A stretch of DNA of 18,745 nt, from positions 1 to 18,745 of the forward strand of contig JBCCQN010000162.1 of the NCBI GenBank assembly GCA_039024315.1, in the 5' to 3' direction. Origin of the DNA: JBCAWW01 sp039024315 (GTDB lineage Bacteria; Bacteroidota; Bacteroidia; J057). Made by a program: the position numbers and the translations under genes. A model generated the notes under the pieces. It was not told the DNA's origin, made no database searches, and worked only from the letters and a program-made list of their open reading frames with translations. Below are positions 1-6,213 of the stretch, piece after piece; the first letter of the stretch is position 1; each line of letters begins with the position of its first letter.

Positions 1-1103
1 TCAGCAAAGAAATTCATCGGCTCCATGGTGTTGTGAGCCAAGAAAGGAGCTGAGTAGGAGCGTTCTATAATTTTGGCCGCTCCGCGGAACGCTGAGTCTG
101 GATTGCCATCTAAGCGAGAAGCTTTAGGCACGCCTTTGCTAACCATTTGCTCTAATTCTGCAACATGATCAGCCGTATTCTCCGCTTCCGTATCCTGTTC
201 CCATTCGATCTGAAGGGTTTTCTTCGCCTTCATTACTTCCCAAGTGCTGTTGCCAACGATGGCCACTAGTTCAGGGAAAGCGTTGGTGTCAGACCAAGTT
301 TTCTCTATCTCAGTAGGGTAAGTTTTGAAGCTGAAGACATCTTTGATCCCAGACATGGTCTTGGCCATGCTTGCATCAAAGGACTTAAGCTTCATACCAA
401 AAGCAGGCGGATGCTCGATCATAGCGATCAGCATGCCTTCACGTTGTACGTCTAAGCCAAACAAAGGCTTGCCCGTGATGATTTCTTTGAGATCTACATT
501 ACTACGACTGGTACCAATGATTTTGAAGTCCTTCGGATCTTTGAGTTCCACCTCCTCAGGTACTTCTATGCTGGCAGCCGCTAAGGCTACTTCTCCATAG
601 CCGAGGGATTGGCCACTCTTTTCGTGGATGATTTTACCGTTTTCGGTTTTTAGCTCAGCCGCTGGGACGGCAAGCTTTACTGCCGCTGCTTCGACTAGCA
701 TATGACGTGCCGTAGCCCCTGCCATACGTAAGCCCTGCCATCCTTGGCGGATAGATTGGCTACCACCGGCTAATTGACGCTTATATTTTACGGTATTAAG
801 ACCGGCTTGCTCTACGATCACATCTTCCCAAGCTACGTCCAACTCCTCGGCCACTATCATCGGCATAGAGGTTTTGACGTTTTGCCCGATTTCTGGGTTA
901 GGAGACATGATGGTTACAATGCCATTATCGCCAATCTTGAGGAAGGCGTTGATGTCAAACCACTCTTTGGGCATGGCTTTGACCTGGGCGGGAGTGGGCG
1001 TACAGGAAGCTAGCCAACTAAAGCCTAGCACCATACCGCCACTGGCAGTGGCAGATACCTTAAGAAAGGATCTTCTATTAATGCTTGTTTTGATTACACT
1101 CAT
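1..1103 (-). CDS. iorB: Molybdopterin-binding subunit of xanthine dehydrogenase-family oxidoreductase (IorB-like), 3' end cut off
   Basis: Large catalytic subunit of a molybdenum hydroxylase of the isoquinoline 1-oxidoreductase / aldehyde dehydrogenase type. The family oxidises aldehydes or N-heterocycles using a molybdenum-pterin cofactor, with electrons leaving through the 2Fe-2S subunit encoded just upstream. I translated the reverse complement from the ATG at 1101-1103; 367 codons are present and the gene runs off the left edge, so roughly half of a usual ~720-residue protein is visible. The N-terminus carries a Tat motif (RRSFLK, residues 10-15), then a hydrophobic stretch ending in LASC (Cys34). 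That fits a lipobox, so a Tat-exported lipoprotein is possible. The body has family-typical stretches such as NPEIGQNVKTSMPMIVAEEL, the repeated-Gly AGGSQSIRQGW region and HNTMEPMN near the edge. It begins 17 nt after the iorA stop and is clearly cotranscribed. The real substrate cannot be read from sequence. Confidence 0.9.
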   Translation of the reverse strand, partial: MSVIKTSINRRSFLKVSATASGGMVLGFSWLASCTPTPAQVKAMPKEWFDINAFLKIGDNGIVTIMSPNPEIGQNVKTSMPMIVAEELDVAWEDVIVEQAGLNTVKYKRQLAGGSQSIRQGWQGLRMAGATARHMLVEAAAVKLAVPAAELKTENGKIIHEKSGQSLGYGEVALAAASIEVPEEVELKDPKDFKIIGTSRSNVDLKEIITGKPLFGLDVQREGMLIAMIEHPPAFGMKLKSFDASMAKTMSGIKDVFSFKTYPTEIEKTWSDTNAFPELVAIVGNSTWEVMKAKKTLQIEWEQDTEAENTADHVAELEQMVSKGVPKASRLDGNPDSAFRGAAKIIERSYSAPFLAHNTMEPMNFFA

Positions 1104-1120
1104 GAGGATTTAGTTGAGAA

Positions 1121-1582
1121 TTAGCTCATATTTTTTGCAGCAGTTTTGATGGCTGCTTTGATGCGTAAATAAGTACCACAGCGGCAAATGTTACCGCTCA
1201 TCGCAGCGTCAATCTCCGCGTCAGTGGGATTGGGATTACGTTTGAGAAGGGCCGCTGCGTTCATGATTTGGCCGGCCTGACAGTAGCCACATTGGGGCAC
1301 GTCATGCTCAATCCAAGCTTGCTGGAGAGGATGATCTACCTCTTCGGATAGGCCTTCTATGGTGGTGATCTCCTTGTCGCCAACAGCAGATACAGGGACA
1401 GAGCACGACCGTGCTGCCGCCCCGTTTAGGTTGACAGTACAGGCACCGCACTGGGCAATACCACAGCCGTATTTGGTCCCTACTAATTTTAGATTGTCCC
1501 GTAATACCCACAGGAGGGGAGTATCAGATGGGACTTCTACTTCTAAGGCCTTACCATTGACCTTTAAATTGTAAGTAGCCAT
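1121..1582 (-). CDS. iorA: (2Fe-2S)-binding subunit of molybdenum hydroxylase (IorA-like)
   Basis: Small iron-sulfur subunit that carries electrons from the molybdopterin subunit IorB. It has 153 residues, normal for the family. The N-terminal plant-ferredoxin-like domain holds Cys40, Cys45, Cys48 and Cys60 (motif CGIAQCGACTV). The C-terminal helical 2Fe-2S domain holds Cys98/Cys101 (QCGYCQAGQI) and Cys133/Cys135 (ICRCGTY). All eight cluster ligands are therefore present. No signal peptide is visible; in this family the small subunit is thought to be exported with its Tat-carrying partner. It is the first gene of the iorA-iorB pair, with a good Bacteroidota promoter about 70-100 nt upstream. 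The ScfR-type regulator upstream lies on the same strand but is separated by 245 nt and a palindrome, so a shared transcript is not obvious. Confidence 0.95.
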   Translation of the reverse strand: MATYNLKVNGKALEVEVPSDTPLLWVLRDNLKLVGTKYGCGIAQCGACTVNLNGAAARSCSVPVSAVGDKEITTIEGLSEEVDHPLQQAWIEHDVPQCGYCQAGQIMNAAALLKRNPNPTDAEIDAAMSGNICRCGTYLRIKAAIKTAAKNMS

Positions 1583-1616
1583 GAATGAAAATTACGTTAG
1601 TCAGATTCCTTAATTT

Positions 1617-1639
1617 TTGAACAACAGAAGCTAGTTCAA
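1617..1639. repeat. Inverted repeat in the iorA leader
   Basis: TTGAAC (1617-1622) and GTTCAA (1634-1639) form a perfect 6-bp inverted repeat around an 11-nt spacer. It lies between the predicted iorA transcription start (about 1647) and the iorA ATG, so it could be an mRNA hairpin or an operator. No binding protein is known; the regulator encoded next door is one candidate only by proximity. Confidence 0.4.
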
Positions 1640-1652
1640 GGGGCTGAAATAT

Positions 1653-1680
1653 CAAAATTAAAACTTGCTTATTGATTCAA
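1653..1680 (-). promoter_or_regulatory. Bacteroidota-type promoter for iorAB
   Basis: Reading the minus strand, TTG (1678-1680, within TTTTTG) is followed by a 17-nt spacer and TAATTTTG (1653-1660). This is an exact match to the primary sigma factor consensus TTG-N17-23-TAnnTTTG of Bacteroidota. Transcription would start near 1647, giving a leader of about 64 nt before the iorA ATG. Confidence 0.65.
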
Positions 1681-1805
1681 AAAGGCACCATCTACCCCTA
1701 TCCATAATCAATCTAAATTGAAAATGAAACCTCTGTTGAATAGAATATGAGGTTACTTCCAGATACGAGCATGTATGCCGCACCAGAGGATAAGCCTTCC
1801 GCGTA

Positions 1806-1819
1806 CTGAAAGCTTTCAG
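1806..1819. terminator. Perfect 14-bp palindrome just after the regulator gene; possible terminator
   Basis: CTGAAAGCTTTCAG is a perfect palindrome starting 8 nt beyond the stop codon of the regulator gene (stop at 1828-1830). There is no clear T tract after it in the direction of transcription, so it may be a weak terminator, an mRNA 3' stabiliser or a protein-binding site. A second short inverted repeat (AACCTC 1728-1733 with GAGGTT 1749-1754) lies further downstream. Confidence 0.35.
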
Positions 1820-1827
1820 GAGTAAAT

Positions 1828-3345
1828 CTAAACCTGAACGCTCGAAGGTTCTTGCCCCAAAAGCTCACCAATCTTGAGGCGAATGTTTTCTTTACGAGCG
1901 CGGTTTTCAACCACCAAAGCTGGAGCAGCCCGTTCGGCGCAGTCGGTCAAAGGACAGCGCTCACAAGTTTCATTGACTTGTATTTCTGGTACACTCTCTT
2001 GCTTCATGAAACGAATCCGTTTGCTACTGTGACTGTCAATAAATATCCCTAAGGTAACACTCACATTGACATTGGGGGTGGGATCGTTGGGACCGGCGAT
2101 GGAGACGCAAAAATATTCGTTTTTGGTGCCGTGATATTGAGAGCGCTGAACGGCTACCTGATAATCCTCTCGCGTACTCGGGAGCTGGCCTTCTCGCATT
2201 TGCTGCAATATCCTGATAGATACCCAACGACGGCAATAATGCTCATTTAGATCGTTGGCGTGAGGATTGTGTTGGCGAGAAATATGGAGCTCTTTATTAA
2301 TATTGAAGTTATGAGTCTGCTGCTCGAGAGAGTCCTTGAAACGGAGGAAAAATAGCTGGTCGAGCCCAAAGTATTTTGGCAAAAGGTTGGTCAAGCGCGT
2401 CAAAAACATCTCTGGTGAAGCGCCATACTTTTGCATGATGCCCATAAAAGCCTCTGAGCTCCATTCATCACGTGTAAAAAAGGCTTCGAAGTCCTTGACT
2501 AGTAAGTGACGGTTGAGCAAAAGTGCCACCGAAAAATAAGAAGCACGAAAGCTATTGACTACGTCTTCAAATGACTTTACCTCAAACATATTGGAGGTAT
2601 AAGGGCGCTCTTGGAGTCCTAAATAATTAAAAGCCAATTCCCTCCCCATCAAAAAAGCCTGCTGAGTACTAGTGATATTGGGATTGACAAAGAGAGTATT
2701 TTTTGCCGGATCGTAAACCGAGCGAAAATGCTTGAGGTTGGGAAAGTGACCCAAGCGCTCCCTTTCGATGGAATATTTGTATTCTCCTATCAAAATACGT
2801 TCAAGATCTGCCGTGTCCATCAAAGGGGAGACTTCCATACCAAAGCGATCAAGAAATTCATCCACCGAGCGCTCTATTTCCTCAAAATAGTTGTCATGCA
2901 TCTCTTGATAAGAACGCAGAGCTGCGAAGTAGAAGTTTTCCCGCTTCATCTCATAAGAGCGAGCGATCTTGAGTATAGAACTGATAAAGGCATTGATCTT
3001 GGTCGGCGCTGTGGATATAAGCTCGAGTAGGGTGCTCGTCTCTAGCCCAAACAACTCAAGGGGTAAACTTTCCAAAAAGCCCGAACTCAACAGCTCGGAT
3101 ATAGGCGCTAATTTTTTGGAAAGCTTGAGAGAAACGAGCTGATCATAACTAACACCGAGGGCATCAGCGAGGTCAATAATTTTGTCGGTTTTTGGATACT
3201 TTTTCCCCTTTTCTATCTCATTGAGGTAGGATACTGAGAGCCCAGATTTCTTAGATAATTCGGCAAAGGAAAGCCCCTTTTGGCGGCGAAGTTGTCTAAC
3301 TTTTAGTCCAAAAATAAGGCGAATATGCTGTTTATTTAGCGCCAT
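1828..3345 (-). CDS. XRE-family transcriptional regulator, ScfR/RamB/PrpR type, with cysteine-rich C-terminus
   Basis: A 505-residue regulator. Residues about 8-75 form an XRE/Cro helix-turn-helix (LRRQKGLSFAELSKKSGLSV followed by YLNEIEKGKKYP). The middle resembles the IrrE/ImmA-like region of short-chain fatty acyl regulators. At the place where a metallopeptidase would have HExxH it reads GRELAFNYLG (residues 234-243), so peptidase activity is unlikely. The C-terminal part has HYCRRW (Cys371) and CERCPLTDC (Cys461, Cys464, Cys469), the cysteine pattern of the ScfRs domain (PF09856). Actinobacterial and proteobacterial relatives (RamB, PrpR, PccR) control acetate, propionate or glyoxylate metabolism; from memory, mycobacterial PrpR binds acyl-CoA and a 4Fe-4S cluster. 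Whether this protein shares the ligand is inference. No prp or ace gene is nearby; the closest downstream genes are iorAB. Confidence 0.85.
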   Translation of the reverse strand: MALNKQHIRLIFGLKVRQLRRQKGLSFAELSKKSGLSVSYLNEIEKGKKYPKTDKIIDLADALGVSYDQLVSLKLSKKLAPISELLSSGFLESLPLELFGLETSTLLELISTAPTKINAFISSILKIARSYEMKRENFYFAALRSYQEMHDNYFEEIERSVDEFLDRFGMEVSPLMDTADLERILIGEYKYSIERERLGHFPNLKHFRSVYDPAKNTLFVNPNITSTQQAFLMGRELAFNYLGLQERPYTSNMFEVKSFEDVVNSFRASYFSVALLLNRHLLVKDFEAFFTRDEWSSEAFMGIMQKYGASPEMFLTRLTNLLPKYFGLDQLFFLRFKDSLEQQTHNFNINKELHISRQHNPHANDLNEHYCRRWVSIRILQQMREGQLPSTREDYQVAVQRSQYHGTKNEYFCVSIAGPNDPTPNVNVSVTLGIFIDSHSSKRIRFMKQESVPEIQVNETCERCPLTDCAERAAPALVVENRARKENIRLKIGELLGQEPSSVQV

Positions 3346-3467
3346 AGTGTCAGTCGCTCGCGGAAAAGTATCAAAATGTTAAACCTTAGCGGGGAAAGCT
3401 TATACAAGGTAATCAAATCAAGGCATTAAGGCCTAAGCGAAGAAGAAAAAAAAGGCGAAAAAGTGAT

Positions 3468-3503
3468 TTTTGCGAAAATTCGCTTTTAAATTAATTTCGC
3501 GAT
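3468..3503. promoter_or_regulatory. TTTGCGAAA dyad and repeated TTCGC words; possible operator
   Basis: TTTTTGCGAAAA (3468-3479) is followed at once by TTCGC (3479-3483), making a GCGAA-AA-TTCGC inverted repeat, and by a further TTTCGCG at 3495-3501. RamB/PrpR/ScfR-type regulators are known to bind sites with a TTTGCAAA-like core, so this could be an operator for the adjacent regulator. It lies about 125-155 nt upstream of that gene. The match is approximate and this is inference. Confidence 0.25.
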
Positions 3504-3506
3504 CCC

Positions 3507-3514
3507 TATATTTG
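3507..3514 (+). promoter_or_regulatory. Candidate -7 element for the small RNA
   Basis: TATATTTG matches the Bacteroidota -7 consensus TAnnTTTG exactly and faces the candidate RNA. The -33 region has TTTTAAA (3484-3490) rather than TTG, so the promoter is incomplete. Start of transcription would be near 3520. Confidence 0.4.
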
Positions 3515-3519
3515 ATTCA

Positions 3520-3637
3520 AGTTATTGGAATCTCGTAAATCTTTAATAACTATCGTTCTTTATACCAAGTGGGTGATTTTTACATAGGCGTATGTTTTTA
3601 ACCCATAGCCCCGTGCCATCGAGCCGGGGTTTTTTTT
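3520..3637 (+). ncRNA. Candidate small structured RNA, about 118 nt
   Basis: Between two minus-strand genes, the plus strand carries a -7 element, a foldable body and a good intrinsic terminator, with no open reading frame of note. The body contains a two-level hairpin. TGGGT (3570-3574) pairs with ACCCA (3601-3605), extendable by a G-U pair, and encloses ACATA (3582-3586) pairing with TATGT (3591-3595) across the tetraloop GGCG. U-rich internal-loop strands (7 and 5 nt) lie between. The nearest downstream plus-strand gene begins at 7172, so the terminator does not belong to a coding gene or a riboswitch for one. The 5' end is uncertain. I do not recognise a known RNA family. Confidence 0.4.
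3609..3637 (+). terminator. Intrinsic terminator on the plus strand
   Basis: CCCCG (3609-3613) pairs with CGGGG (3625-3629) over an 11-nt loop and is followed directly by eight T (3630-3637). The stem extends by a G-U and an A-U pair at its base (AG before, TT after). The orientation is plus-strand only; no annotated plus-strand gene precedes it, which is the main reason to propose a small RNA. Confidence 0.7.
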
Positions 3638-3664
3638 ATGCCTTGTCTTTGTTTTTAGTTACAC

Positions 3665-3720
3665 GCTGCGCGGAACGCTTATTCGGTCGGTCTAGGCCTG
3701 GAATAAGCGTTCTGCGCAGC
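3665..3720. repeat. 20-bp near-perfect inverted repeat after the DUF4835 gene
   Basis: The left arm 3665-3684 and right arm 3701-3720 are reverse complements with a single mismatch (19 of 20), around a 16-nt loop. The right arm ends 7 nt before the DUF4835 stop codon (3728-3730) as read on the plus strand, i.e. the hairpin follows that gene. There is no T tract on either side, so it is not a classical terminator, but it may end or protect the bamD-rpoZ-coaBC-DUF4835 mRNA. The left arm contains a word (TAAGCGTTCCGCG on the minus strand) that recurs elsewhere in the window. Confidence 0.75.
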
Positions 3721-3727
3721 AGTAAGC

Positions 3728-4654
3728 CTAACCACTCATAATCGAATTGTACTCATTACTGTGAGCGGGATCAAGCTCTTGCATGATCTGTAAAAACTCT
3801 TTTTTGTCGTTGACAAAGGCCTTGGTAAACACCTTGGTCAGTTCTTCGTGTTTGGCGTCGGTAAAAGTTTTACTCAACATCAACAAGGGGTTGGAGCGAG
3901 CCACACGTTGCATTTCACGGACGCTATCAAGGATAGCGCGGCGGGCCTTGTTGGGGTCTGACTCCATTTTGTCCAGTCCTTCCCGATGATATTTGTAAAG
4001 TACGGTATGAAAACCTTTGTATCGGCTATTGAGGAGGTTTTCGACTAACCAGTAGCGGTTTCGGTCGCTTTCGCCGGCTCGCCAGCCTTTTTCGTTGGCA
4101 GCGCTACTCGCCAAATTGACAATCTCTTGAGCTTGGCGGAAAAAGGGGTCTCCCCCATTAGGTGAAAAACTACCATAGTCAAAACCTAGCGCGATAAACA
4201 CATAATAATTGAGTAAGGCTGTCAGGTTATCCGTGTAGGTGTTTTCGTTGTAAGTCATTTGCTGGAAAGGCACATAACTAAAATTGAAGAGATTGTCCTG
4301 AACGTTGATTAGGAGGGTTTCATAATTAGTGTTGTAGACAGGGCGATAGACCTGAAAAGTCAGCGAAGCGGTGAAGTAATCGGGCGAAGGACGTTGGTTG
4401 ATGATGATCTGCATATTGCAACGAATCCTTTCTTGCCCAGTAAACTCATCATTGGTCCACTTTTGGAAATTGATATACTGCGTGATGGTCTCACGCATAT
4501 TGTCAAAAACACTTCTATCACTCTGAATTCGGCCGGAATTGATGCTAACATTACAGAGCAACTCTTGGCTGATACCCACTTGAGTGATCGCCATATAGCC
4601 AAAAACCAACAGTATCCGGATGGAGATATTCATAAAGGAGGGATATTTTTTCAT
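3728..4654 (-). CDS. DUF4835 family secreted protein
   Basis: Matches the Bacteroidota-specific DUF4835 family by its content (IRCNMQIIINQRPSPDYFTA, FSYVPFQQMTYNENTYTDNL, FIALGFDYGSFSPNGGDPFF, GWRAGESDRNRYWLVENLLN) and by position after coaBC. The function is unknown. I chose the ATG at 4652-4654 (308 residues), giving MKKYPSFMNISIRILL, a signal peptide with likely cleavage after GISQ. An ATG at 4633 would give 301 residues with an equally good signal peptide. A longer reading frame reaching 4726 would overlap coaBC and place extra residues before the signal peptide, so I reject it. The gene starts 22 nt after the coaBC stop and is the last gene of the bamD operon. In many Bacteroidota recN follows; here it does not. 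Confidence 0.85.
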   Translation of the reverse strand: MKKYPSFMNISIRILLVFGYMAITQVGISQELLCNVSINSGRIQSDRSVFDNMRETITQYINFQKWTNDEFTGQERIRCNMQIIINQRPSPDYFTASLTFQVYRPVYNTNYETLLINVQDNLFNFSYVPFQQMTYNENTYTDNLTALLNYYVFIALGFDYGSFSPNGGDPFFRQAQEIVNLASSAANEKGWRAGESDRNRYWLVENLLNSRYKGFHTVLYKYHREGLDKMESDPNKARRAILDSVREMQRVARSNPLLMLSKTFTDAKHEELTKVFTKAFVNDKKEFLQIMQELDPAHSNEYNSIMSG

Positions 4655-4676
4655 AAATAACGGTCGAGAATAGTCC

Positions 4677-5873
4677 TTAGTGCAAGGCCAAAATATTGCA
4701 CACTTCTTGCCAAATCGCAGCGGCAACGGCTTCTTTTGACATCAATGGCAGGGCCTGAACCTCTTTATTGCGATGGATAAGGGTTACACGGTTGGTATCA
4801 TGGCCAAAACCAGCGCCAGCCTCCCGCAATGAGTTTAAAACTACGAAATCAAGGTTCTTAGCCACCAACTTTTTTTGCGCATTCTCTAACTCATTCTCGG
4901 TTTCCATAGCAAATCCCACTAAAACTTGTTGGGCAGGCTTATCAGCGCCAATGGTGCGAAGAATATCAAGGGTGCGTTTGAGAGGAATATTCATATCGTC
5001 GCCCGTTTTTTTCTTGATCTTTTGGTCGGCGACTTTGAGGGGGGTATAATCCGCCACAGCAGCAGCCATGACGATAGCGTCTTGAGCAGAAGCCTTTGTT
5101 TGAATAGCTTCTAACATATCAGCGGCGCTTAGGACAGGAATAAGATTTACCCTAGCGGGAGCATCTAAATGAGTCGGACCTGAGACAAGGGTCACCTCTG
5201 CGCCCATTTGGCTAGCGACTTTGGCTAAAGCATAGCCCATTTTGCCCGAGGAACGATTGGAGATAAAGCGAACGGGATCTAAGGCTTCTCTAGTAGGTCC
5301 TGCACTCACCAGAACTTTTTTGCCGCTTAGGGGCCCCTCAGTCAAGCGCAGCGAGATGGCCTCAAAGATTTCTTCTGGCTCCAACAATCGACCTGGGCCT
5401 TCTAAACCAGAAGCCAAAAAACCCGTGCCGCTTGGCAGCACTTGGACCCCATCAGCTTTTAAGGTTTGGAGATTGGCTTGAGTACGCGGATGGATCATCA
5501 TATCAGCATCCATGGCGGGGGCGACCATCACGGGGCAACGAGCCGCCAAATATACGGCAGTGAGCGCATTATCGCATAAGCCGTTGGCCATTTTGGCGAG
5601 GGTATTGGCCGTGGCAGGGGCCACTACCATCAGATCGGCCCAAGTCCCTAAGCTTACGTGCTCAGACCAATTTTCATTCCATAGACCAGAGAATACTTTT
5701 TCACCCGAAAGGCTACTTAGAGTCAGCTCCCCTACAAAATGATCGACGGAGGGAGTAGTAACTACTTTTACTACTGCCTCCGCCTTTTTGAGTAGGCGTA
5801 ACAGATAAACGGCTTTATAGGCGGCGATACTACCGCTCAGTGCCAAGATGATCCGTTTGCCTTTTAAAGACAT
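4677..5873 (-). CDS. coaBC: Bifunctional phosphopantothenoylcysteine decarboxylase / phosphopantothenate-cysteine ligase
   Basis: Catalyses two successive steps of coenzyme A synthesis: ligation of cysteine to 4'-phosphopantothenate (CoaB) and FMN-dependent decarboxylation to 4'-phosphopantetheine (CoaC). The length of 398 residues is normal. The N-terminal flavodoxin-like CoaC half (1-175) has GSIAAYKA (14-21), the catalytic His72 (SEHVSL), APATANTLAKMANGL and PAMD (119-122). At the substrate-clamp flap it reads LASGLEGPGR, with Ser155 where the E. coli enzyme has the active-site Cys158, and Asp122 where E. coli has Asn125. I believe these changes are common in Bacteroidota. The CoaB half (about 184-398) has SAGPTREALDPVRFISNRSS, AAAVADY and the KIKKK lysine cluster (285-289). 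It is the third gene of the bamD-rpoZ-coaBC-DUF4835 operon, 22 nt after rpoZ. Confidence 0.95.
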   Translation of the reverse strand: MSLKGKRIILALSGSIAAYKAVYLLRLLKKAEAVVKVVTTPSVDHFVGELTLSSLSGEKVFSGLWNENWSEHVSLGTWADLMVVAPATANTLAKMANGLCDNALTAVYLAARCPVMVAPAMDADMMIHPRTQANLQTLKADGVQVLPSGTGFLASGLEGPGRLLEPEEIFEAISLRLTEGPLSGKKVLVSAGPTREALDPVRFISNRSSGKMGYALAKVASQMGAEVTLVSGPTHLDAPARVNLIPVLSAADMLEAIQTKASAQDAIVMAAAVADYTPLKVADQKIKKKTGDDMNIPLKRTLDILRTIGADKPAQQVLVGFAMETENELENAQKKLVAKNLDFVVLNSLREAGAGFGHDTNRVTLIHRNKEVQALPLMSKEAVAAAIWQEVCNILALH

Positions 5874-5895
5874 ATGTCAGAGGGAAGTCCTCAGA

Positions 5896-6201
5896 TTAGA
5901 TGACATCCTCATTAGGGTCGCGAAAATATACTTTTCCGTCGATAAATTCTTCTAGCGCCGTTTGCGTTGGCTTAGGCTTGCGCTCATAGAACCGGCTGAT
6001 TTCAATTTGCTCTTTGTTTTCCATGACTTCCTCGAGGTTGTCATAAGCAGGCGCAAACTCGGCTAGCTTAGAGGTCAATTCCTCTTTAAGGGCGACAGTA
6101 ATTTGGTTGGCGCGCTTACCAGCAATCACAAGAGAACGGTACATATTACCGGAAAGATCACCTACTCCGTGGGTGTCGATTGGCAAAAACTTTTTGCTCA
6201 T
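5896..6201 (-). CDS. rpoZ: RNA polymerase omega subunit, Bacteroidota Rpb6-like type
   Basis: A 101-residue protein matching the short omega/Rpb6-like family found in Bacteroidota, which stabilises the beta' subunit and assembly of RNA polymerase. The visible family stretch is NMYRSLVIAGKRANQI (about residues 19-34), where Rpb6/omega proteins have the conserved helix with xxARAxQI. The acidic C-terminus ends in RDPNEDVI. Its position between bamD and coaBC is the usual one in the phylum and supports the call. It starts 12 nt after the bamD stop and is followed by coaBC after 22 nt. It is more divergent from proteobacterial omega than most subunits, so recognition rests on both motif and gene order. 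Confidence 0.88.
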   Translation of the reverse strand: MSKKFLPIDTHGVGDLSGNMYRSLVIAGKRANQITVALKEELTSKLAEFAPAYDNLEEVMENKEQIEISRFYERKPKPTQTALEEFIDGKVYFRDPNEDVI

Positions 6202-6213
6202 ATAATTGGATAG

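Larger units (their letters stand above)
3346..3727. other. Gene-free stretch of 382 bp between DUF4835 gene and regulator gene
   Basis: No convincing protein-coding gene is seen here. The half nearest the regulator is A/T-rich and contains repeated TTCGC/GCGAA words, including the dyad TTTTTGCGAAAATTCGC (3468-3483), and should contain the regulator's promoter, although no good minus-strand TAnnTTTG was found. The other half contains a candidate structured RNA ending in an intrinsic terminator, both on the plus strand, and a 20-bp inverted repeat next to the DUF4835 stop codon. Confidence 0.7.

Noticed and set aside
325..600. Plus-strand open frame of 91 codons across iorB
   Set aside because: It lies fully inside the well-supported minus-strand iorB frame and has no family features; it is an antisense shadow.
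1809..1816. Recurring AAGCTT-containing words (1809, 3396, 11872, 15663, 15713) as a repeat family
   Set aside because: The shared core is only six to eight bases, common by chance in this composition, with differing flanks.
1713..1910. 65-codon minus-strand frame overlapping the 3' end of the regulator gene
   Set aside because: It overlaps the regulator in another frame; the predicted peptide shows no domain or signal sequence.
4655..4726. Extended N-terminus of the DUF4835 protein up to 4726
   Set aside because: It would overlap coaBC by 50 nt and place 24 extra residues ahead of an obvious signal peptide.
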